Of a DNA stretch of 19,747 nucleotides, positions 1-7,419 are shown piece by piece (the first letter of the stretch is position 1; every line of letters begins with the position of its first letter). The DNA is taken from assembly GCA_045645245.1 (NCBI GenBank), contig JAZRIK010000043.1, forward strand, positions 1 through 19,747. The letters are read 5' to 3'. Below the pieces are notes generated by a model that saw only the letters and a list, made by a program, of their open reading frames with translations, was not told the origin of the DNA and did no database searches. This stretch comes from Scatosoma sp045645245. GTDB lineage: Bacteria; Bacillota; Clostridia; Christensenellales; Borkfalkiaceae. Position numbers and translations under genes: made by a program.

Positions 1-26
1 CAATCGACGAAAAGCGATATCAATAA
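1..26 (+). CDS. 3' tail of an upstream gene, possibly spoIIIAF (partial)
   Basis: Only the last codons are in the window, so the identity is inferred from the neighbours: spoIIIAF normally precedes spoIIIAG. Two frames could hold the tail. One reads IDEKRYQ and stops with TAA at 24-26. The other ends with TGA at 29-31, overlapping the next ATG as ATGA. The first uses codons (GAC, GAA, AAG) more like the neighbouring genes. Nothing in these few residues identifies a family. Confidence 0.25.
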
Positions 27-27
27 G

Positions 28-363
28 ATGAGCGTGAAAAAGAAAGAATTGTTTTTGCTCGCCGTTATCGGTTTGATTTTACTGTTTGCGATTGCATTCG
101 TGTTTGGCGAAGAAAAAACAACGGCGTATCAAACGAATAACCTTTCGGAAAACGAAGCGAAGGTGTGTGCGCTTTTGCAGGAAATGCAAGGTGTTGGCGA
201 CGCGCACGTTATGATATACGAATCGGACGAAGGCGTAGAGAGCGTTGTAATCGTTTGTGAAGGCGCAAACGATTTGCAGGTGATAATGAATATCCGCGAA
301 GCGGTAGCGGCTGCACTTGGAACGCAGGAAAAAGCCGTCAAAATCTATCTAAAAAAAGCATAA
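28..363 (+). CDS. spoIIIAG: SpoIIIAG-like stage III sporulation protein, short form
   Basis: SpoIIIAG is a ring-forming component of the SpoIIIA-SpoIIQ channel that links mother cell and forespore during engulfment, anchored in the outer forespore membrane. The 111-residue product has a basic start (KKK), one membrane segment at about residues 8-26 and a ring-building-type domain at about 42-110. The segments GVGDAHVMI and VVIVCEGAND match the family's GVGxVxVM and GVxVVAEGA positions, and the end KAVKIYLKK matches the usual C-terminal strand. B. subtilis SpoIIIAG is about twice as long; here the long insertion between the two signature segments is only about ten residues (YESDEGVES). No good SD precedes ATG 28, and the frame stays open to the window edge, so the true start could lie upstream. 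It is followed 13 bases later by spoIIIAH. The family call comes from motifs plus context. Confidence 0.8.
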   Translation: MSVKKKELFLLAVIGLILLFAIAFVFGEEKTTAYQTNNLSENEAKVCALLQEMQGVGDAHVMIYESDEGVESVVIVCEGANDLQVIMNIREAVAAALGTQEKAVKIYLKKA

Positions 364-376
364 AGGAGATAAAATT

Positions 377-865
377 ATGTCAAACAAAAAGAAAATTGTA
401 GTAATGTCGTCACTGGTTGTGTTGCTTGCGGCGACGGCGGTGTTCAACTTTGCGCTTGCAAACGCAAACGAGCTTACGTCAGCCGACGGCGGCGTGACGA
501 CGGCGAACTATTTTTCCACCTATCGTTCGGAGCGTACGACTACCAGAAACGAAGAGCTCGTTCAACTGGATAGCGTAATTGCTATGTACGAAGAAGGGGA
601 TGAAAAGTACGAAGAAGCGATGGAGATGAAGCTGGAAATCGTAGCGGCGATGGAGCAAGAACTCGTGCTGGAAAATATGGTAAAATCGCTCGGTTTTTCG
701 GACGCGGTCGTGTCCGTTTCCACCGATTCGGATAACGTAAACGTATTCATCAATTCTTCAGAATTGAATTTCGATACCGCGCTTTCCATCTACAATATGA
801 TGAAAAATGAAACGGGCGTTGTTGCGGGGAATATTATAATTATGCCCGTTTATGCAGAAAGCTGA
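377..865 (+). CDS. spoIIIAH: SpoIIIAH stage III sporulation protein
   Basis: SpoIIIAH is the mother-cell partner of forespore SpoIIQ; together they span the intermembrane space and form the engulfment channel or ratchet. The 162-residue protein has a basic N-terminus, a single membrane segment at about 7-29, a charged helical stretch at about 50-95 and a C-terminal YscJ/FliF-like ring domain at about 95-160. The segment YFSTYRSERTTTRNEEL is characteristic of Clostridia SpoIIIAH. It is shorter than the B. subtilis protein (about 218 residues), mostly in the linker. The start is set by AAAGGAG at 362-368, eight bases before ATG 377. It closes the spoIIIA operon. In B. subtilis accB-accC follow, but here an asp23-family gene comes next behind its own promoter. 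Confidence 0.9.
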   Translation: MSNKKKIVVMSSLVVLLAATAVFNFALANANELTSADGGVTTANYFSTYRSERTTTRNEELVQLDSVIAMYEEGDEKYEEAMEMKLEIVAAMEQELVLENMVKSLGFSDAVVSVSTDSDNVNVFINSSELNFDTALSIYNMMKNETGVVAGNIIIMPVYAES

Positions 866-906
866 AAAAAAACGGGCAAAATAGGCAGAAAATATTGCTA
901 AAATAG

Positions 907-935
907 TAGAAATATTCAAAAAGATGTGTTATAAT
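907..935 (+). promoter_or_regulatory. Extended -10 promoter before the Asp23-family gene
   Basis: TATAAT lies at 930-935, preceded by TGT (927-929), an extended -10 element. The hexamer at the usual 17-base spacing (907-912, TAGAAA) is a poor -35, so recognition would rest on the extended -10. It is 32 bases upstream of ATG 968. It would separate the spoIIIA operon from the housekeeping run. Confidence 0.65.
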
Positions 936-967
936 AGATTTGTCAGTAAATAAGGAGATCTTTTTGA

Positions 968-1336
968 ATGTTCAATATCAAATTAAACTCAAAAGATAAA
1001 CAAAGTGGTAAAGTGGTGTACAACGCAGGTATCGTGCATAATATCGTTGCGCTTGCCGTTAAAGAAGTGGAAGGCGCCGCGCCCGTAGAAGGGAAGAAAA
1101 ACGGTATTTCGTTGTATATGGAAAAGGACGGCATTTATGCAGACGTATCCGTCGTCGTTAAGTACGGCTATAACGTGCCCGATTTGGCTTATCGCATTCA
1201 ACAATCGGTTAAGCAAAACGTGGAAAATATGACGCGTTATAAAGTGGCGGAGGTTGACGTGCATATTCAAGACGTCATTTTTGAAGATTGCGCGCCTGCC
1301 GAAAAAGAAGAGGAAGAGCAATCGGAAGAAAACTAA
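968..1336 (+). CDS. Asp23/Gls24 (DUF322, YqhY-like) alkaline-shock family protein
   Basis: A member of the Asp23/Gls24 family, small cytoplasmic or membrane-associated proteins linked to envelope stress and, for YqhY in B. subtilis, to fatty-acid synthesis control. The 122-residue product shows the core family pattern: GKVVYNAGIVHNIVALAVKEVEGA, split here over residues 14-37, then the VSVVVKYGYNVPDLAYRIQQSV block at about 61-82, and a very acidic tail (EKEEEEQSEEN). It sits directly before nusB, exactly where yqhY lies in Bacillus and Clostridia. AAGGAG at 953-958 supports ATG 968. It has its own promoter and is followed by a weak hairpin, so part of its transcript may end before nusB. The biochemical function is not established in the family. 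Confidence 0.9.
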   Translation: MFNIKLNSKDKQSGKVVYNAGIVHNIVALAVKEVEGAAPVEGKKNGISLYMEKDGIYADVSVVVKYGYNVPDLAYRIQQSVKQNVENMTRYKVAEVDVHIQDVIFEDCAPAEKEEEEQSEEN

Positions 1337-1344
1337 ACGATAAA

Positions 1345-1383
1345 AAAACGACAGCCCTTCGATTTACGCGAGGGGTTTTCGTT
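1345..1383 (+). terminator. Weak hairpin or attenuator between asp23 gene and nusB
   Basis: Stem CCCTTCG (1355-1361) pairs with CGAGGGG (1369-1375) with one G-T pair and a seven-base loop. It is followed by TTTTC. An outer AACGA/TCGTT pairing extends it to 1347-1383. The T-run is short, so partial termination is more likely than a hard stop. Confidence 0.5.
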
Positions 1384-1406
1384 GCATTTAAGTACGGAGA
1401 ACGATT

Positions 1407-1811
1407 ATGAGAAGTGCAGCAAGAGAAGCGGCGTTGAATATTATTTTTGCGCAACAATTTAACAGTGATTGCTTGGACGTTTTGAAGAAAAAGGTATTTA
1501 AGCAATTTGGGCTTGAAAAAGAAGAAACGGTATCGTTTGCAAACGCGCTTGTTTCCGCCGTGGAAAAAAACCGCGCGGAATTGATCGCGGACATCGAAGG
1601 CGCGTGTCATCACTATTTGGAAAACCGCATCAATCCGATGGATAAGAGTATTTTATTGATCGCAATGGCGGAGATTAAGTATTTTGATGAAATTCCGCCT
1701 GTCGTTTCCGTGTCGGAAGCCGCGGGGTTGGCGAGAAAGTATTCAACGGAGAAGAGTGCGGATTTCGTCAACGGCGTTTTGTCGGGTATTATCAACGATA
1801 AAGGCGAGTAA
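1407..1811 (+). CDS. nusB: NusB transcription antitermination factor
   Basis: NusB, with NusE (ribosomal protein S10), binds boxA RNA and supports antitermination of rRNA transcription. The 134-residue product is of normal length and all-helical in character. It begins RSAAREAALNIIFAQQF, the family's RxxAREAALQxLFQ signature. It continues through NRINPMDKSILLIAMAEIKYF (about 70-90) and ends with the conserved SVSEAAGLARKYS...SADFVNGVLSGI block (about 98-129). GGAG at 1396-1399 supports ATG 1407. folD starts five bases after the stop, and the order nusB-folD is the standard Firmicutes arrangement. Confidence 0.95.
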   Translation: MRSAAREAALNIIFAQQFNSDCLDVLKKKVFKQFGLEKEETVSFANALVSAVEKNRAELIADIEGACHHYLENRINPMDKSILLIAMAEIKYFDEIPPVVSVSEAAGLARKYSTEKSADFVNGVLSGIINDKGE

Positions 1812-1815
1812 ACGA

Positions 1816-2646
1816 ATGAAGATTGTGGACGGAAAAGCAATTGCGCAGGTGTTGCGCGCGCAGTTGAAAGCAAAAATAGAAAACAGCGGCATTATTCCTG
1901 GGCTTGCGGTTGTTATTGTCGGCAACGATCCTGCGTCGCAAATTTACGTAAGGAATAAAATCCGCGCCTGCGAAGAAATCGGCGTGCGCTCGTACTCGTA
2001 TGAATTACCAGCTACTTCGTCGCAAGCGGACGTGGAAAGCTTATTAGACGCGTTGGCGAGCGATGAAAAGGTACACGGAATTCTATTGCAATTACCGCTG
2101 CCCAAGCATTTGAACGCGGAATCGGCGATGGCGCATATTCCCGTTCAAAAAGACGTGGACGGCTTTTCCGCGGAGCACTTGGGTCTTTTGGTGTTGCATC
2201 AAGAACGCATTGTAGCGTGTACGCCGCTTGGCGTTATGAAAATTTTAGAGTACGAAGGGGTGGAGCTTCGCGGCAAAAATGCCGTAGTGGTTGGCAGAAG
2301 CGATACGGTGGGCAAACCGATGGCGATGCTGCTTTTGAATGCGGACGCTACCGTCACTGTTTGTCACAGTAAAACGAAGAACCTGCAAGAGATTTGCAAA
2401 AACGCCGATATTATCGTGGCGGCGGTGGGAAAACCCAAGTTTATCACCGCGGAAATGGTAAAAGACGGCGCCGTCGTAATCGACGTGGGGATTAACCGCG
2501 ATGAAAACGGCAAATTATGCGGCGACGTCGATTTTGAAAACGTAAAAGAAAAAGCATCGTTGATTACGCCCGTGCCCGGCGGCGTAGGGCCTATGACGAT
2601 TACGATGCTAATGTACAATACCTGTCTTGCCGCCTTCAAGGAGTGA
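1816..2646 (+). CDS. folD: FolD bifunctional methylene-THF dehydrogenase/cyclohydrolase
   Basis: FolD oxidises 5,10-methylene-tetrahydrofolate to methenyl-THF with NADP and hydrolyses it to 10-formyl-THF for purine and formyl-Met synthesis. The 276-residue protein carries the family motifs in order: SQIYVRNK with Tyr44 and catalytic Lys48, LLQLPLP (90-96), KDVDGF with Asp115, CTPLG (135-139), the dinucleotide site VVVGRSDTVGKP (157-168; most homologues have GRSNIVGKP), and PVPGGVGPMT (252-261). An open frame continues upstream, but residues before 1816 overlap nusB and resemble no FolD. ATG 1816 with AAGGCGAG at 1801-1808 gives the normal length. The xseA and xseB genes that follow folD in B. 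subtilis are absent and the stop overlaps the ispA ribosome-binding region. Confidence 0.96.
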   Translation: MKIVDGKAIAQVLRAQLKAKIENSGIIPGLAVVIVGNDPASQIYVRNKIRACEEIGVRSYSYELPATSSQADVESLLDALASDEKVHGILLQLPLPKHLNAESAMAHIPVQKDVDGFSAEHLGLLVLHQERIVACTPLGVMKILEYEGVELRGKNAVVVGRSDTVGKPMAMLLLNADATVTVCHSKTKNLQEICKNADIIVAAVGKPKFITAEMVKDGAVVIDVGINRDENGKLCGDVDFENVKEKASLITPVPGGVGPMTITMLMYNTCLAAFKE

Positions 2647-2651
2647 AGAAA

Positions 2652-3533
2652 TTGACTGATTTTAGTCGTCGCTATCAAAATTACGTAGCTACATTTGAAG
2701 CGTATTTGCGAAAAAATTTAGATACCGTTCATACGAAACCTGCTATTTTAGGCGAGAGTATAAAATATAGCTTGACGGCAGGCGGAAAACGAATTCGTCC
2801 CGTGCTTGCTTTGGCGTGTGCGGACGTGTTAAATGTCCCGCACAAAGATATTTTGCCGTTTGCTTTGGCAATCGAGATGATTCATACCTATTCGCTGATA
2901 CACGACGATTTACCGGCGATGGATAACGATGATTATCGCCGCGGACAACCTACAAGTCACGTGAAATTTGGCGAAGCGAACGCTATTTTGGCAGGCGACG
3001 CGTTATTAAACCAAGCGTATAGCATTTGCTTTAATGAGTGTTGTAAAGGCGAAAGGCAAGTGTTTGCGTCGCAGTATATTAGCGAATGTGCAGGTATGCA
3101 AGGTATGATTGCAGGGCAATCTGCCGACTTATTTTTCCAAAATAATAAAGAAAGCGCTACCGAAGAAGATTTGGAGTATATTTACGAGTGTAAAACGGGT
3201 AAATTGCTGTTAGCGCCTATTATGACGGCGTGCATTTTAAGCCAAGACAAGCGTAGCTTTGCGTTCGAGCGTTTTGGCAAACAGCTGGGGATGCTCTTTC
3301 AAATGACGGACGATATTTTGGACGTTATCGGTGAATTTGAAAAGATGGGCAAAACGCTTGGAAAAGACGCGAAAAACGATAAATTGACCTGCGTTAAGCT
3401 ATTCGGCTTGGAAAACGCGAAAATGCGCGCGGAAATATGTGCAAAGCAATGTCATACTTTACTCGACGGCATTGACGGCGAAGTTGCGTTTTTAAGTAAG
3501 CTTATTAATTATGTATTAGAGCGTTGTCGTTAA
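2652..3533 (+). CDS. ispA: Polyprenyl (farnesyl/geranylgeranyl) diphosphate synthase
   Basis: A short-chain E-prenyl diphosphate synthase that condenses DMAPP or GPP with IPP, supplying C15/C20 precursors for undecaprenyl phosphate and quinones. Counting from TTG 2652, the 293-residue protein has GGKRIRP (44-50), the first Asp-rich motif DDLPAMD (85-91) with its downstream RRGQPTSH, KTGKLL (181-186) and the second Asp-rich motif DDILD (220-224). Tyr80/Ser81 just before the first motif fit bacterial FPP synthases. Start choice: a GTG at 2643 overlaps the folD stop (GTGA) but has no SD. AAGGAG at 2638-2643 is eight bases from TTG 2652, so TTG is preferred and GTG 2643 is the alternative (three residues longer). 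dxs follows after 20 bases, placing two isoprenoid genes together. Confidence 0.93.
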   Translation: MTDFSRRYQNYVATFEAYLRKNLDTVHTKPAILGESIKYSLTAGGKRIRPVLALACADVLNVPHKDILPFALAIEMIHTYSLIHDDLPAMDNDDYRRGQPTSHVKFGEANAILAGDALLNQAYSICFNECCKGERQVFASQYISECAGMQGMIAGQSADLFFQNNKESATEEDLEYIYECKTGKLLLAPIMTACILSQDKRSFAFERFGKQLGMLFQMTDDILDVIGEFEKMGKTLGKDAKNDKLTCVKLFGLENAKMRAEICAKQCHTLLDGIDGEVAFLSKLINYVLERCR

Positions 3534-3553
3534 GATAGCGTAAGGATTGATAT

Positions 3554-5296
3554 ATGTTAGAAAATCTTTCACCTCAAACAATTAAAAATTGTACGGAAGA
3601 AGAGCTCGAAGGGCTGTGCGATGAACTTCGAGAAACAATTTTCCAAACGGTTATGCAGTGCGGCGGGCACCTTGCGTCTAATTTAGGCGCAATCGAATCG
3701 ACCGTTGCTATGTTTCGCGTGTTTGATTTTCCTAACGATAAGGTGGTATTTGACGTAGGGCATCAATGCTATGCGTATAAGCTGTTAAGCGACCGCTACG
3801 AGCGTTTTTCAACGCTGCGCCAAAAGAACGGTCTTTCCGGCTTTCCCAAACGGGAAGAAAGCGTGTACGATTGCTATAATACAGGTCACGCAGGCACTTC
3901 CATTTCCGCGGCGCTTGGAATTGCAAAGGCGCGCGATTTGCATAATTCCGATTTTCAAGTGATTGCGTACATCGGCGACGGCTCTTTTCAAAACGGACTC
4001 GTTTACGAAGCGTTAAACAGCTTGAAAATATTGAACACGAAAATTTTGATTATTTTGAACGATAACGATATGTCCATTTCGCCGACCGTTGGCGGTATGC
4101 ACGACGTTTTATCTGCGATTAAGCAAGGTAAAGGCGAAAACAGCGTGCGCTTATTAGAGAGCTTCGGCTTGAAATATATCGGCGTTAAAGACGGCAATAA
4201 CGTAAGGGAAATGGTGGACGCGCTTACGCAAGCAAAACAGCTTTTGCAAACGGATTGCGTTTTATTGCATATGGCAACGCAAAAGGGCAAAGGATATGCT
4301 TTTAGCGAAGAATATCCCACGCACACGCACGGAGTATCGGCAATCGGCGCAAGCGTGGAAAAGGAATATTCACAGGTACTGGGTGAAACGCTTTGTACGC
4401 TGGCAAAAAGTAATGATAAATTGACCGTTGTGACTGCGGCGATGAAAGAATCGCTTGGCTTATCTGCCTTTTTTGAACAATATCCTACGCGCGCTTTCGA
4501 TATCGGGATTTGCGAAGAAAACGCCGCCGTTTTATGCTCGGCGATGGCGGTAGGCGGATTAAAACCGTATTATGCGATATATTCTACCTTTTTACAACGC
4601 GCGTTTGACGAAATTATTCACGACGTATGCGCGCAAGATTTGCCCGTCACCTTTTGTATCGACCGCGCGGGAATTGTCGGTGCGGACGGAGAAACGCACC
4701 AAGGCGTATTCGATTTGTCCTATTTGTCGCTCATTCCAAATTTAACGATTGCCGTTCCAAAGGATACGCAAGAGTTTAAGCAAATGCTTCAATTTAGCGC
4801 GGAGTATGCGCATCCGTTGGCAATTCGCTATCCAAGATCGGGCGAAGTGGTATTTCCGCAAACGAAAACGTCGATTTGCGCGGGGGAATGGGAATATTTG
4901 CACCGTGCAAAAGACGGAGAGAATGCGCGTGTGAGTGTGATTGCCTGCGGCGAGCGCAGCTTGCTTTTGGCGATGGAAGCTTTGCATTTAGAACGTCAAC
5001 AGGGCAACGATTTCAACGTAATTAACGCGCGGTTTGTCAAGCCGCTCGATATGCAAACCTTGCAAAACTTACAAAGCAAGTACGTCATTACCATCGAAGA
5101 TAACGTGTTCAACGGCGGACTTGGCGCGATGGTGAATAATGCGCTGATACAGCTTGAAAAGGGCTGTAAAGTAAAAAATTTCGCTTATAACGACGCGTTT
5201 ATTCCCCAAGGAAAAATTGCGGAATTGCAAAAAGAATACGGTGTGGACGCGCTGGAAGTGCGTAAATACATCAAAAAGGCATTAGAAGAAAAATGA
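3554..5296 (+). CDS. dxs: 1-deoxy-D-xylulose-5-phosphate synthase (Dxs), divergent
   Basis: Dxs condenses pyruvate and glyceraldehyde 3-phosphate with thiamine diphosphate, the first step of the MEP isoprenoid pathway. The 580-residue protein has FDVGHQCYAYKLL (about 66-78), LSGFPKRxES, TGHAGTSISAALG, the thiamine-diphosphate motif GDGS (141-144) with NDNDMSIS downstream, then the transketolase pyrimidine domain with AIYSTFLQRAFDEIIHD and DRAGIVGADGETHQGVFD, and a C-terminal transketolase domain. Oddities: the block usually written GIAEQHAV reads GICEENAAV, retaining the catalytic-type Glu321 but replacing the QH pair, and the enzyme is some 40 residues shorter than typical. AGGA at 3543-3546 supports ATG 3554. 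The stop overlaps tlyA as ATGA, so the two are translationally coupled. Confidence 0.95.
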   Translation: MLENLSPQTIKNCTEEELEGLCDELRETIFQTVMQCGGHLASNLGAIESTVAMFRVFDFPNDKVVFDVGHQCYAYKLLSDRYERFSTLRQKNGLSGFPKREESVYDCYNTGHAGTSISAALGIAKARDLHNSDFQVIAYIGDGSFQNGLVYEALNSLKILNTKILIILNDNDMSISPTVGGMHDVLSAIKQGKGENSVRLLESFGLKYIGVKDGNNVREMVDALTQAKQLLQTDCVLLHMATQKGKGYAFSEEYPTHTHGVSAIGASVEKEYSQVLGETLCTLAKSNDKLTVVTAAMKESLGLSAFFEQYPTRAFDIGICEENAAVLCSAMAVGGLKPYYAIYSTFLQRAFDEIIHDVCAQDLPVTFCIDRAGIVGADGETHQGVFDLSYLSLIPNLTIAVPKDTQEFKQMLQFSAEYAHPLAIRYPRSGEVVFPQTKTSICAGEWEYLHRAKDGENARVSVIACGERSLLLAMEALHLERQQGNDFNVINARFVKPLDMQTLQNLQSKYVITIEDNVFNGGLGAMVNNALIQLEKGCKVKNFAYNDAFIPQGKIAELQKEYGVDALEVRKYIKKALEEK

Positions 5297-6084
5297 GAGC
5301 GGATAAATTTTTTGCCGAACAATTCGGTTCGCGTACCAAAGCCGCTTTTGCGATAGAAGAGGGCTGGATACTGCGTGACGGCGCGCCCATTCGCGTAAAG
5401 GACGAAATAGCTTCGTTGGACAGCATTGTCATTCAAATTCCAACAGAAACGTACGTATCCAACGGCGGATATAAGCTGGGAAAAGCTTTGCGGGAGTTTG
5501 ATTTTGATTGCAAAGATAAAATTTTTGTGGATATCGGCGCAAGTACGGGCGGTTTTAGCGATTGTTTGCTGCAAAACGGTGCAAAAAAGATATATGCGGT
5601 GGACGTGGGCGAAAGTTTACTGGACGAACGCCTGTTAACGAGCGGTAAAATCGTGCAAATGGAAAATACCAACGCGCGATATCTTACACGCGACGATTTT
5701 GCGGACGAAATCGACGGTGTTGTCACCGACGTTAGCTTTATCTCTTTACGCCTGATTTTTCCTGCGATTGCGGCTATATTATCAGGTGACGGCGACGCAT
5801 TTGCGCTTATTAAACCGCAGTTTGAGTGTGAAAACAAAAATATTTCTAAAAATGGAATTGTGCACCCGTCGGCACACGCAAAGATTGTAGAAAAAGTACT
5901 TTGCCACGCAGAAGAGTGCGGTTTGCAGGCGGTAGATATTACGCACGCGCCCGTGCGGAAAGGGAAAAATATCGAATACGTAGTACATTTGAAAAAAGAA
6001 AAAAACGCTTATATTACCAAGGATACGATTGTTCAAAAAGTGGACGAATTCGTTCGCTTGGGCGCGTGGAAATCGGAAAAATAA
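5293..6084 (+). CDS. tlyA: TlyA-family rRNA 2'-O-methyltransferase
   Basis: A SAM-dependent RNA ribose methyltransferase; TlyA of mycobacteria modifies cytidines in 16S and 23S rRNA and some homologues act as haemolysins. The 263-residue protein has an S4 RNA-binding domain (1-60, starting MRADKFFAEQFGSRTKAAFAI) and an FtsJ-like Rossmann domain. The SAM motif is VDIGASTGGF (79-88), with Lys64, Asp146 (TDVSFISL), Lys174 (IKPQFE) and Glu228 as the likely K-D-K-E catalytic tetrad. The first ATG overlaps the dxs stop by four bases. The position between dxs and nadK/argR is the standard one for yqxC in Firmicutes. The target nucleotide cannot be read from sequence. Confidence 0.93.
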   Translation: MRADKFFAEQFGSRTKAAFAIEEGWILRDGAPIRVKDEIASLDSIVIQIPTETYVSNGGYKLGKALREFDFDCKDKIFVDIGASTGGFSDCLLQNGAKKIYAVDVGESLLDERLLTSGKIVQMENTNARYLTRDDFADEIDGVVTDVSFISLRLIFPAIAAILSGDGDAFALIKPQFECENKNISKNGIVHPSAHAKIVEKVLCHAEECGLQAVDITHAPVRKGKNIEYVVHLKKEKNAYITKDTIVQKVDEFVRLGAWKSEK

Positions 6085-6100
6085 ACGGTTGGAGAAAACG

Positions 6101-6907
6101 ATGAAAGTCGGCGTATTAGGAAACTTAAACAAAATTAAAAGTGAAAGCGTAGTAGAAAACTGGGTACAGCTCTTGCAGGAAAACGGCTATCAAGCATACC
6201 AAATTTCTGCGACAGACGCCATTGAAAATATGGACGTTTTAATTGTTTTGGGCGGAGACGGCGCGATTTTACACGCGGCGGTTTGCGCAGCGCAAAAGGG
6301 CGTTAAAATCGTCGGGGTCAACTACGGCACGCTTGGTTTTTTAGCGGAATACGAGAAAACGGAAAGCGACCGCGTAATTACCTTGTTAAAAGAGCTAGAA
6401 AACGGTACGTGCCGCATTTTGAAACGCAGTATTTTACAATTAGAAGTGGGCGGAAAAACATATTATGCGCTCAACGAAATTGCGCTTCATCGCAATCAAT
6501 CGCTTACTGTGTATAAGCAATCGCAGCTTTTGCGCTTGGAAATCCACTCGCACGAAGGCAAGTATTCAATAGCGGGCGACGGTGCTTTGATTTGTACGCC
6601 AACCGGCTCGACGGCGTATTCCTTATCAGCGGGCGGCGCTATTCTTACCCCAGAAGTGCCGGTGTTTATGCTTACGCCCATTTGCGCGTTTTCTATGCGC
6701 GCTCGTCCGATTGTTTTATCGGATAATGAAGAGTTCGCTTTACGTATCGTAAGCGGGGCAGGCGTGGTTTCCGTGGACGGAATGTCCGTGCAGGCGCTGC
6801 CGGAAAATGCCACGATTTTTATTAAAAAAGCGCCGTTTACAGCCGATTTTCCTATGTCGGATAATTTAGACTTTTTTGCAAAAGTAAGAAATAAATTAGA
6901 TGAATAA
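6101..6907 (+). CDS. nadK: NAD kinase (NadK/PpnK)
   Basis: Phosphorylates NAD to NADP. The 268-residue cytoplasmic protein shows the family motifs: LGGDGAILHA with GGDG at 51-54, NYGTLGFLAE (74-83), NE at 125-126, AGDG (158-161), TPTGSTAYSLSAGG (166-179) and TPICAFSMRARP, the equivalent of APICPHSLxxRP. The open frame begins earlier at 6029, but that part overlaps tlyA. ATG 6101 with GGAG at 6091-6094 gives the conserved MKVGVLGN start. tlyA-nadK-argR-recN is a widespread clostridial string. Length is slightly under the usual 280-300 residues. Confidence 0.95.
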   Translation: MKVGVLGNLNKIKSESVVENWVQLLQENGYQAYQISATDAIENMDVLIVLGGDGAILHAAVCAAQKGVKIVGVNYGTLGFLAEYEKTESDRVITLLKELENGTCRILKRSILQLEVGGKTYYALNEIALHRNQSLTVYKQSQLLRLEIHSHEGKYSIAGDGALICTPTGSTAYSLSAGGAILTPEVPVFMLTPICAFSMRARPIVLSDNEEFALRIVSGAGVVSVDGMSVQALPENATIFIKKAPFTADFPMSDNLDFFAKVRNKLDE

Positions 6908-6943
6908 TGGTTCGACGATAAAAAACAAGGTAAGGTAAAGAAA

Positions 6944-7396
6944 ATGTTACGTTCAGCAAGACAGGCAAAAATTTTAGAGATTATTTCGCGCAAAGAAATT
7001 GAAACGCAAGAAGAATTATGCGCGGAATTACAGGCAATGAATTTAGTCGTCACCCAAGCGACCATTTCGCGCGATATTCGCGATTTACACCTTTTTAAGG
7101 TGGCGGGCATCGAGAAAAAGTATCGTTATGCGCATATTAACGGAGACGATAGCGAAGTTTCGCCGAAAATGCGCAGTTTATTCCGCGATTGCGTATTATC
7201 CGTTAAAGCGGCGAAAAATTTAATCGTCGTAAAAACGTTAGCGGGCAACGGCGGCAATGCAGGTATGGTTGTCGATAAACTCAATTATAATAAAATTGTC
7301 GGTTCGGTAGCGGGGGACGATACTTTGTTGATTGTTTGCGAAACGGACGAAGACGCGGCGCTTGTAGCGGAAAAAATCAACGAATTAAGCAGATAA
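6944..7396 (+). CDS. argR: Arginine repressor ArgR/AhrC
   Basis: A hexameric arginine-responsive regulator that binds ARG boxes, represses arginine biosynthesis and can activate catabolism. The 150-residue protein is the normal length. The winged helix-turn-helix domain covers about 1-70 with VTQATISRDIRDLHLFKV at 36-53. The C-terminal oligomerisation and arginine-binding domain covers about 80-150, with AGNGGNAGMVVDKL and the GDDT motif at 124-127, whose two aspartates contact arginine. AAGG repeats at 6928-6936 precede ATG 6944. No arginine genes are in the window, so its targets are elsewhere. Confidence 0.95.
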   Translation: MLRSARQAKILEIISRKEIETQEELCAELQAMNLVVTQATISRDIRDLHLFKVAGIEKKYRYAHINGDDSEVSPKMRSLFRDCVLSVKAAKNLIVVKTLAGNGGNAGMVVDKLNYNKIVGSVAGDDTLLIVCETDEDAALVAEKINELSR

Positions 7397-7419
7397 ATAG
7401 TCGATAAGAAGGAATAACT

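Noticed and set aside
844..877. Hairpin GCCCGTTT/AAACGGGC at the end of spoIIIAH as a terminator
   Set aside because: The arms pair perfectly but the loop is 18 bases and no T-run follows, so I do not call an intrinsic terminator, although it could still stabilise the mRNA end.
1684..1815. Longer FolD with 44 extra N-terminal residues
   Set aside because: The extra part overlaps the conserved C-terminus of nusB and is Arg-rich with no resemblance to FolD; ATG 1816 gives the usual length and start.
6496..7110. A 204-codon open frame on the minus strand
   Set aside because: It lies antisense to nadK and argR, both of which carry full family motifs. The frame is a shadow of the codon bias, with no SD or recognisable domain.
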